In this document: positions 1-10,600 of the stretch, in pieces
Position numbering within the stretch: the stretch's first letter is position 1
How the letters are laid out: each line of letters opens with the position of its first letter
Assembly (NCBI GenBank): GCA_963971405.1
Contig: OZ020492.1
Coordinates: 20,986,204-21,050,203 of the forward strand
Direction: 5' to 3'
Length of the DNA stretch: 64,000 nucleotides
DNA from: Psococerastis gibbosa
Taxonomy: Eukaryota; Arthropoda; Insecta; Psocodea; Psocidae
Translations under genes and position numbers: made by a program
The notes under the pieces: model-generated
Databases searched by the model: none
What the model was told of the DNA's origin: nothing
Seen by the model: only the letters and a program-made list of their open reading frames with translations

Positions 1-428
1 TGTTACCCGGGGGAAACTCCTGGATCCTCCTGTTACGAGCAATTTCAATAAGTCTGGTCTGTGAACGGTAAACATGGCTGCTATAAAAAAACCTACTATT
101 TAGGGCTTCCCACTTGTTTACAGTTACAATAGATTTCAATATTTCAGGCCTTTTTTTTTAAATAAAAAAATGTCACCGGGGGGTAATCGCGCCCCCTCCC
201 CTGCTTGCAGTTATATTGTTTGCTTGCCAAATCTAAACGCTACCACTATCAAATTGCGTAAGACCTCTCTATTTCCCGGCCTTTTGTCTCCATACAAATT
301 ACCACAGGGGAGACCCCTGCGTACGCCCATGTCGGCATATTTGTGGAGCAAGAATGAAAAAGGCGATTAGTCACAAAAAATATTTTTTTAGTTGATGATA
401 CCAATGGAATCGTCACATCGTCTGCTAC

Positions 429-460
<32 letters not shown>

Positions 461-1517
461 ATAAAAAGTCAATGCTATTCCTATATTATGAAATAATATT
501 AATTAAAATATTACATCCCATAATACCATAATATAAATAAAATAAATTTATTTTACCTGGGCGAGCCATAAGACTAGGAAGTCTTCTATGGGCTAACCCA
601 GGTAAGGCAAGGAATGGTTAGTGCTACAATAATCAAGATTCTTAAGACTAGTGTTGTTAGTATTGTCCTAAAGCTTCCCTAATTAAAAAAAAAAAACACA
701 AACAAAAACAAAACAGAAACGAGAAAAAACAACAATAAGTATTGGCCTAACTGGCCAAAAAGAACTCAAAACAGCATGGACTATAGGAAGGAGCCTACAG
801 AATTTTAGCTTTTTGTCTCTCCCACACAAATCGCCTTCTTTTGCATGTTCCTCAATTATGAAAATCGGGGGGGGGGGGGGGGCAAATGACACACCTCCCC
901 CTCGAAAACCTATCGTTATGCAACTGGTCAACAGTTAGATTGAACTTACTTCCTTCCCGATATCTATTTATTGTCAGAAACAGTGGTAACCAACTTATTA
1001 AAGCAATGACTGAAGATCAGGAGACTCAGGTACTGACCGATATTTGAAATTGAAGTTCCGTCTATCACAAAAAATCAGTAGAGCCAAATTCAATTTTGAA
1101 AACGGGCACTATACGGCCTAGATGGGCAGCCTTCAACATTAGGCCCGAGCCTGGCGGCTGCAAGTGGGACGGCCACCTAGGGATTATTTTAAATCATAAT
1201 TCCCTTATTTTAAGCTTTACTCGTTTAGACTATGCTAGTTGGAGCGCCTATTCCAACCTAGCGTAGGATAGGGTATTTGTTATGTTGTCATGTAGGCACA
1301 AAATATTTGCAACAGGTATATATTAGATACATTCATATAACAAGACTTTAAATAATAAAATAATAATATTGCTTGATAATAATATGCTACGGTTTAATAA
1401 TAATTTTATAATAATAAATATATTATGGTTTGGGAATTACTATTTTGCATACTCTCGTTTGAGAATATGGCCTAAGAAAGGAAGGCTATTAGGCCCATAA
1501 ATATTGATCAACTAACA
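1..1517. other. Aldolase 3' flank, no gene seen
   Basis: No coding potential recognised. It holds a 29-base A run (429-457), a 16-base G run (867-882), a perfect-looking hairpin (555-603) and AT-rich sequence close to the aldolase stop. The aldolase 3' UTR must lie in the upper part of this stretch; a minus-strand ATTAAA (plus-strand TTTAAT at 1393-1398) could be its poly(A) signal, but that is weak. Confidence 0.5.
555..603. repeat. 49-bp hairpin
   Basis: The arms ACCTGGG..AGCCATA-AGACT and AGTCT-TCTATGGGCT..CCCAGGT pair around an AGGA loop. AAATAAA-type A/T-rich repeats lie beside it, which suggests the terminal hairpin of a retroposon tail rather than a host regulatory site. This is inference. 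Confidence 0.5.
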
Positions 1518-1613
1518 TTAATAGGTGTGACCAGCAACGAACAGACTAGCTCCTCCAGCAGCGCCAGCAATAGTTCCTGCAGCGTACTGGCCTGTTGCGG
1601 CTAGGCCGTTAGC
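1518..1613 (-). CDS. Ald: Aldolase last coding exon
   Basis: 96 nt including the TAA stop; acceptor TTCCAG|GCTAAC. It encodes [20 protein letters not shown] and then [11 protein letters not shown]. The conserved C-terminal tyrosine needed for full activity is present. Drosophila aldolase is known for alternative 3' exons; I saw no second C-terminal exon in the preceding intron (1614-2795). Confidence 0.93.
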   Translation of the reverse strand, partial: ANGLAATGQYAAGTIAGAAGGASLFVAGHTY

Positions 1614-4600
1614 CTGGAAAACAAAGCAATAAAATGGTTATCTATCTTACTATCTCATATACTTTTAATTATTCTAACTTTCTCGCAAACAAATTTAATT
1701 AAATGATATCAATTCTTCAGCCCCTTAGCTTCCATATAGGGTAGATGGGGCCTTCAAGCGCGCCAAAAATTATTTTGTTTTTTAATCCTGGGGCCACCTG
1801 GTAGGTACGTTTTTTTAATGGCTGGTCATTTGAGACAGGGCTCAAAAATATTGGCGCGCTGGAATGTCTCATCTCTCCTACGTAAAACTCCTATGTCCAG
1901 ATACTAATATTTAGCTTAGGAGGTTGTCTTGGAATTTTTTTTGGAAATGGTGCATATTTTGGCTAATTTTAAAATGGGTGGCTTTAATTTTTATAAATAA
2001 ACTATTAATTAACCTTTGGATACTAGTTAAATTTGGGTATTTCCTCTTTTTTAGGTAAATCCAATTCAAAAATATTTTTTTTTGTCTAGATCTCCTATTT
2101 TCTGCAATGTTTAAATTTTTAATATTTCCTACCATCACCGAGAAAAATACCATACCCGCTGTATCTGGGCCACCCTGTATATAGGTTGTATTTGTTAAAG
2201 AAGCGATTGGAACTCACGTGTTAGCATTCAAAAAGAGCCTGCTAGATCACTTCAGCCTTCTTGTTGTCTTACCACTTATCTGATACTTAACTTAGCCATT
2301 GGTGACAATGCACCTTCATAGATGTAAATGTATGCAAGTCTGTGTGTAATGTCGAAATGGCGGGATATACTGCACATTAAAGTTCAGCTCATAGTAGCTA
2401 CATCAAATGATAGGCTTTACATAGAGAAATTCGTTAAGGCCACAGTGAAGACCCATTACTCTTTTGTTAACTAATCGTGCACCTTACGGTGCAGGTTCAA
2501 AATAAGAAAAGCAAACGAATGGTCTTCAAAGCGGCTTTCATTTGTTATGCAACTGAACCCATGCATACATTGGAAAATTCCGAGACAGCGCCAATGAACC
2601 CCCCCTCCCGTTCCTTAAAGTACGCCATTATTAAATCGAACCCTTTATAAACATAGACCCATAATTAGTAATTGCTATCTATACCACATCTCAATATTTC
2701 ATATCAACTTAAATAAAAGGATTAGACGGTGGACGAATGATACACCTGGTATATGTGAAGGCTCTGCTAAATGCACTGGAATAAACAATATTTACCTTAG
2801 CACGTTTGGACAGTTCTTCTTGTGCTTTCGCGACATTTTCATCTTTGCCAGCCCATGCGCGGAGTACTGAAGCCTGAAGAGCACGTCCGTAGCTGAAAGT
2901 AAGTACCCATGGCTTTTTGCCGGGATACTTGTTAATGGCATCCAAGTTGACGGAAGCCTCCTCTTCGGATTGTCCGCCGGAGAGGAAGGTAATACCTGAA
3001 ACAATACAACATTGTGCACTTTTCAAATAATGTATAGGTGAGCATTTATTAATGCCCCAGGCAATGGCACTTTTGACATTAGCCGGTTTTGCAAAAAAAG
3101 TGTTCTTTTCAAAACGTGTTTTTTAAAATTATAAATTTCATACTGAAAATGTATCTATTAACATATCTATTTACATATATATATATATTTTTTTTTTTGG
3201 GGGGGGGGGGGCACCGGCTAATACTGGTAATGATAAAAGTAGTAAAATAGCTGTAATTAAAACGGATCACACAAACAGAGGCATTCGCTCGAATGACAGA
3301 CCCTGTGAGCGTATATTAATAATTGTAGTAATAAAATTTACTGCTCCCAAGATTGATCTCACACCTGCGAGGTGCAGAGAAAAGATGGCTAGATCGACAG
3401 ATGCTCCAGGGTGCCCTAATGTTCTGGTGAAAGTCAATATATATTGTATTTGTTACAATATAGTTTGCCGCAACCCAAGTGCTTGCGAAAGTTTTATTTT
3501 TCAAATAAAATGCACTAAAAGAAAAAGGCATTGGAGATTCGTTGATGTAACGAGTGCGACGCTCTTTATACAATAAGTTAGAAGCTTTCAAATCAGAGTA
3601 AACGAACATAGTATAGGAATTTTGAATCTTTCCTTTGGATTCAGAAACTATCAAATCATTTATAATGTGTAACTGTGCTAATGGATAGCTGCCTATATAA
3701 GGCAGTTCTTGCCGATAGAGCTCAGTGGCTGTTACTGACATTAGTGTGTTTCTTGGACAAAGTGAATTATATTTAAACCTTTATTTGGGTTTTACTGACA
3801 CTAGTTTCGATAAAACACTGATTTATAGTTGTTTTTTTTATTTAAAATTTAATTCCATGAGGTCACAAGTAACTTAATTTTATACATTATCAGGGATTCT
3901 TGTTTTTGTTGTTAATTAATTGGGGTATAGGTGTCACCTATGTGCACGTAAGCCTATTGTGCCCCATACAACAAAGTATCTACTTAGGTACATCACCTTC
4001 TCGAGGCCTATCACCCTCAGGAGAGCCAGGATCTTGAGGGGGCTTAGAAGCGGTAGGTCTGTTACATGAAACTGCAAGCTTCCCAAGCATGCTGCTGTTC
4101 TTCGTGCGATTTCATTGCAGTGAAGGAGGATGTGCTCGGGGTCCTCCGCTCCTTTATTGCAGAATCTGCATGCTCAAGACTTTCTGACACCTATATTAGT
4201 CAGATGTCCATTCAAGTTGCAATGCCCAAAGAGGAATCCTGTGATCACTCGCTGATGTCTCCTGTTCATATAAATTCATAATTGGGCTCTTCTGCGCTGT
4301 TGGCTTCCCAGAAGCATTTTGGCTTGCCGAAGGCCCGGCAATGAGGTCCAGTAATCAGCAGCTTTCCGGTTCTCGTTAGCTTTAACGAATCTGCGGGCGA
4401 GGGTTTCCCCGACCCCGCAATAAGGTTCGGGTCCCATAAATGGGGAGGTAGCACCCCTTTTTTCAAGCTGGTCAGCAAACTCATTGCCTTCAATGCCTGC
4501 GTGCCGATGCACCCATATCAAGGTAACCTTATTCACATCGGACAGTATGTGCAGTTTTAATCTAAATTCCTACACTAGTTGTGAGGGATTTTGTATGCTG

Positions 4601-7600
4601 TTTTTGCTTTAAGGTCTGCTTGGCTATCTGACATGCTGGCAATTTCAGGGATAGAAGAACGTATATTGCAGCATTATATGGTAAATAAGTGAGGATACTT
4701 TATAACATCACGGACGCTAAAATATAGTGTTGTGAGATATCCCACCCAGATCTCTTGTGAAAAGCCATTATACGCAAAAGACCGATAGGTCAACAGCCAT
4801 TTAGTAATTTATCATCTAACCGCATCGATCTCCATACATACTTTCAAAATCAAATACAGCCTATTATAGGGGGCACATCAATCAATATCAGCGGCCCAAT
4901 AGATTATGCAAGCAGAGTAATGTAAGTTCTTACCAGGAACAGCGGGAGGAACAGTTCGCTGAAGAGCTTGAACTGTGGCACGAGCAATGTCAGCTGAAGT
5001 GTATTTCTTAGTACAAGACTGACCCGCAGTTACCATGTTAGGTTTCAAGAGAGTGCCCTCGAGGTAAACATGATGGTCATTGAGCGCTTTGTAGACGGCA
5101 GCCAAAACAGTTTCAGTAACTTTCTGCGCACGGTCCAAATCGTGGTCACCATCAGGAAGAACCTAGAAGTTTTATTAATTATTATTCGCCTGCCCCATCA
5201 AATTCAACCGAAGGTACATCTTATTATAATGTATTATGTATTTTTACTTTGGGTGAGACGATGTTACTTCTATTAAATAAACAATAAAGTAAGTGTTTAA
5301 TATCTTATTATTCATACGGAAACAATACAAATAATGTCCAAAATCCATGGGGTCATTGGCATTGGACAAGGGACCTAGGTCCATAAAAAGTCTTTTAGAA
5401 CCTTAATGGTAGTACCTTCTTCAATTAAAAAACAGCTTGACCAAAGTGTTTATAAAATGGTTTGTAACCAAAACAGACTATAGAACGTATCAATAGCAAT
5501 GATTTCTACTCCTGGCACTTCTTATATTATGCGCCAAAATTCAAAATGTTTGTATTTTGCATTTGATTATAATTTAATAGTATTTTTTTTTTTTTTTAAA
5601 CATGCAAAGGTAAATAATATTCTACCTAGTGAAAGACCATTTCGTTTCGGGGGAAGCAAGCTCCCATACCTGCATACGCCCCAATTAAAAAAAATGTTTT
5701 CATCTTACTGCGCAAATTATTAAATTGATAAATTTCCACGACTTCAAGCCGTTAACTATACAATACAATATATATTTCCGCCAAATTATACAACACAAGT
5801 AAATTATAAAATAAAATCGTGAGAATATCGTCAAACTCAGGTAGTTCTGTCATTGTGCTAGTGCCTCAGTGACAGTGTAGAAAGCTTTCTCTAAGAGATG
5901 GTTTCTAAGCAATTTAGGGAAGTTAGAAGTATTTCTCGCCACTCTCAGCTCAATCGGGAGTTGTCTAAGATAAACGAAACCTTGTAGTATAGGATGCAGT
6001 CGCTCACACTTGGCTGTGCGTGGAGCTGGCCTTACAAGGTCTCACCGGTGTCGTGAGTGTCCCCGTTTTGTTTAAATGTCCCCCACACCTCAGGCTTTAA
6101 GATATGTAAAATGCATCTAAATGTGTACAGACTGTCATGATTTTTAATGATTTGAAGTGAGAGCGACAACTGCCACGAGGTCCCAGTTTTAGCATGTAGC
6201 GCACTCCCCTCTTTTGGAGCCTGAGTACAGCGTCCATGTTCCCTACGGAGGTCCCTCTTCAGACCAATATGCCGTAGTTTATATGGCTCATTACAAGTGA
6301 GTGGTAGGCCTGGAGAGTTACCTCCGGAGGACACACAGAGCTAAGGCGCCTGATTACAAAGAGGCCACTATTTAGTTTTTTTAATAGCTCAGCCACGTGT
6401 TTGTTCCAGCTTAAGTCCTTGTCAACTTGCATTCCTAAGAATCTGACGAATCGGACTAATTTATGAATTTTTAAAATTGAGTCTTACCTCGGGTTCAACG
6501 ATGGGTACGATGCGGTTGGCCTGGCATATAGACGCATAACGAGCTAGAACATTGGCGTTCTCGTTGATAGCTTGAACTGAAGGGGTTTTGTCAGTGATTT
6601 TAAGAACGCAACGCCACTTGGCGAACTGGCAGCCATCTTGTTTGTATTTAGCACAACGTTGAGCAAGGTCGTCCAAACCTAAATTGAATATTCGTTTAAT
6701 TTAATTCATTTTCTTTTTTATATCTATGACTGACATCCAGACAATAGCTATAAGGCTTTGGTTTTGGGCGAAGTATTTTAAGGGATTTCTTAATCCTTGA
6801 GGTGTATTATCCATTCCCAAACTCAAAGAGTAGAATAAATAAATAATTTTTCAACTATCCTATAAACGACAATCCTATGTGGATGGGTTGATTTCAAGAG
6901 TGAACCGAAATTTGTATATGGTATACTATGTTGACTGAAGACAATTCTTTTATGTACTAATAAATATCCCCCATTCCACACTCGAATAATGTTCCATTAT
7001 GGGCCTGAGAATAAATTTTGGAATGTGTAATACCTACATTCAGATTCAAATTATATACTGCAACATTAGCTTTCCAAATATTTCTTCGAACTGATAAACA
7101 TTGGATGGTATAAATATTGGTGTGTAATCAGGGCCAATTATACACCACTTTATATCTGGAAGTGGGCTAATTATCCCAATTTTGCACACATATTCTTGAA
7201 GACAATGCATTTTTTTTCTTCGTTTGGGGTTCAACAGCCAACGTGCACTTTTCCTTAAGCAACGATATGGAATTCGTATCCAGGCGCAAGTGATAAAATT
7301 CACAGATACCGTCTATGACCTAAAAAAACAATTCCACCCAACGATGTTTTTTGTTTAATGCGACTATAAGATAGTTTGATCCCGACTTAGTTATCAAACG
7401 TTTTACCCCGTCTCTAAATTCTTCACAATAATCGACACATAGGCTATGGACGCGCGGTGTGACGCACGCTGTATATAGTTATAGAGGAGAAATACATTTG
7501 TGTATTGTGATTGCTAACTTAATGAGAAACCATTGAGGATGTCAAGCTCCCATCAATGAATAAAGCGATTTGTAAGGCACCTGCTGAAACTAAGTTAATA

Positions 7601-10600
7601 TTTCGAAACGAAGTAGACCTATGGAAAGATGGAAGCAACTGAGATGTCAGCATGATAAAGGAGATCAGAGGTCACATGAGCTTATTAGTGACCAAGATAA
7701 ATGAGTGACCAAGATAAATGAGTGACATGAAATCCCAGTGATATTCTCCAACCTTGAACTGTGGTTTCATCAAGGCTACCGAACAAGGGAACGGTTCCTT
7801 CGTCGAGTTTAACGCCTGGGATTATGTTACGTTCTTTTAGAATTTGCATGAATGGAACTCCTTCTGAAGTCTTGTGGTAGATAGTTTCAGAGAAAAGAAT
7901 AGTAGCAGATATGTTATTGCTTAGCACTGCTGGATCAGTAGTGAACAGTAACTCGCGCAACCTAGACAAAACGAAAATCAAATTATAAATGCTATAGACT
8001 ATTAAATTACCAGTAGCATATAACAAACCTTGGGTAGTGCTTTCATCGAGGCTTCCAAAAAGAGGGACAACACCTCTGTCAACCTTAATGCCTGGTAGAA
8101 TGTTATTCTTCTTCAAAAGATCAATGAACGGCGTACCATCTGAACTCTTCTGGTAAACAGTCTCATCAAAAAGGATTACTCCACTGATGTTAGCAGCTTG
8201 TTCCGGGGGGATAGCAAAAAGGAGCTGGCGATATCTAAATCATACGAATGACAATCATAACGTTAGAGTCAGGACATGTCCTCAAGTAAACCTACAGACC
8301 CTGTCTCTCACCCATAGGCTTTTGGTTCGAATCCCATACTTGTTAAATTTTCTGGTCATGCTTCTTATGGCATGAAATGTCCTGCAGTATTATTAGTATT
8401 ATAAGTATATATGCTCCTTGTCCAGGGAGTACTGCACAAGGAAAAAAAAAAAAAAACCTCGATTGCAGCCCTTACGTAGAATACTCAGCTAGGTTTCGGA
8501 AACACCCCAGTTACTCTGATAATCGCAGAACGCAACGTCGACGCGTTGCTCTCAAACAATAGAAAGAAAGTAAATAAATCAACAATGCTTAATAATGAGG
8601 TCACCACGCAGACCAAACAAAACTGAGCGCCAAGCAATAATTTACGCTTTACAAATTTCCCAGAATGTTAAATTAAAAATAAAACATCATAGTAACAAAA
8701 TATTAACTTCATCAAATTAAACACAAACCGAATAAGTCTGGTACTGTGCCTCCCTCAAATCCCATCTTAATCATACCAATCAGTTGACATTTGCTCGAAG
8801 GTTCATAAGCGAGAGGAACTTTCTGTGCTGGGCTGCTTCAGTCGATTGTGAGACACCATGATGAACGGTTACATAACGTTCTAATTGGTTCTTATATTGA
8901 CAGGTGCTGTAATCACCGTTAAAGGTAGTACATTTACAAGGCCGTGCCCAGGTTTGGAATTCGGGGGGGGGGGGGGGGGTCCAAAAAAAATTTTTAACGT
9001 AATTTATTAATGAATTAATGGATAAATTCATCAAACCATACAGGGGCACGACCATGTACATTTATATAGTTTTATACAAATTGCTTTGATATTCCCAAAG
9101 AAGATCGGTCACACACATCATAATGAAAGGGTTCATTGCGTTACTTTTGTTTCTCTTTTTAAGGAATGCCTGCATATATATATAGTTTTTTTTTTAGCTA
9201 TTGCTATGGTATATCCTCAGCAGATTCAAAGCGCCGATAATACAATGATTAAAAAATTTCTAGATCAGCATGCGTCTCATGACCACGGAACAAGAATCAA
9301 TTATATAACCACACGACACCATTTAACACTGTGGCGACTTATGGGCCAACTGCAAGATCTGGTAAAGTGCTTTATAAATACGCTTTAACTTATTATCGAA
9401 ACAAAAGTGGATTGGGCGACGGCAGCACTCAACTACGAAATGGAGAATGCTCAGAAAAAAGTAATAGACGCCCTAAAAGGAATGGAGCACCTAATTCATA
9501 CACTTCAAATGGCCACATTACAGCCGTCACTATCGAATTTCCTGGCAATCGAGAAGGTCGGCAGCGATTATAGGTGCATATGTAATTGAATAAAAACTTG
9601 ACATTACAATAATAATGGTGTGTCTCAATTATTTGAAGCTCCCTCCTAGGATATCCAAGATACATGGATACTTCAATTTTTGCACTTGTGCTGTGCTTGA
9701 GCTTACATACTATTTAACTTTTATTACAGCATACTATACTTAAGTGTAGCAATAAAGTCAAAAACATGTTAACATAGAAAGAGAAAATAATTCAAAGCAA
9801 ATGGAGCCACCAACTAGACCTGAAGAGGTTCTGATCATTTTGAAATTATCATAAAGGCGTACCTGAATAATTAAACTAAAGCCCGGCATTTTTGAATATT
9901 AAATGGGTCCATCGATTTTAAATACGCCTGCAGACTGAATCAATACCACGTTACGAATTAGCAAAGAGAATAATTAACAACGCACAGAGCATTATAAGCC
10001 CTTCCGCCACATCTCTCAGTTTTACTAATCAAGCATAATCGTTCAGTTCAGTGTAGTCCTGCTCCACTTCAGTAAGTTATTGCTTTCCTATTTATACGTT
10101 ACTATAATGAAAGCTATGAGATGGTCGACATTTTTGACTCGGAAGGTTTCAACGGATTTTCACGTTTTGAATTAAATATTTGTCAGTCTGTCGGTACTTT
10201 GATTTGCGACCAAACTACTCGATGAATTTTGATACACTTCAGCATATCGACTTCGATGGCCAGGTGGTAGCGTGCTTGTACTTGTGCAAGTCACTACACG
10301 CCATGCTATCGGAGACGTGTCGTAACTCGACACAAGTACCTATTAGGTAACTTAGTGAGGCGACTGAAGAGGTCAATCGGATACATTCATTGAATTGTTT
10401 GTATGCGATTAACCTTTTTTTTTAAAAAAAAAAATATATATATATATCCAAGGAAAATTATCCAGGATTAAGTTTTCTATTTTTTTAATAACTTCATTCT
10501 GTGGGTTTTATCAAAAAATGTAAACAATTGACAGCAATTATTCTCTGTTGACTATTTATGATTTAAATTGTAAGTTCTTTTGCATTGATTGGGGTTAATT

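Noticed and set aside
7753-8234. Exon 2 pair as an assembly duplication
   Set aside because: The two copies differ in length and at roughly 40 % of residues, so they cannot be an assembly artefact of one exon.
8324-8335. tRNA gene suggested by GGTTCGAATCCC
   Set aside because: No cloverleaf around it, and a second copy with the same non-tRNA body lies at 45008-45215, so it is a SINE head.
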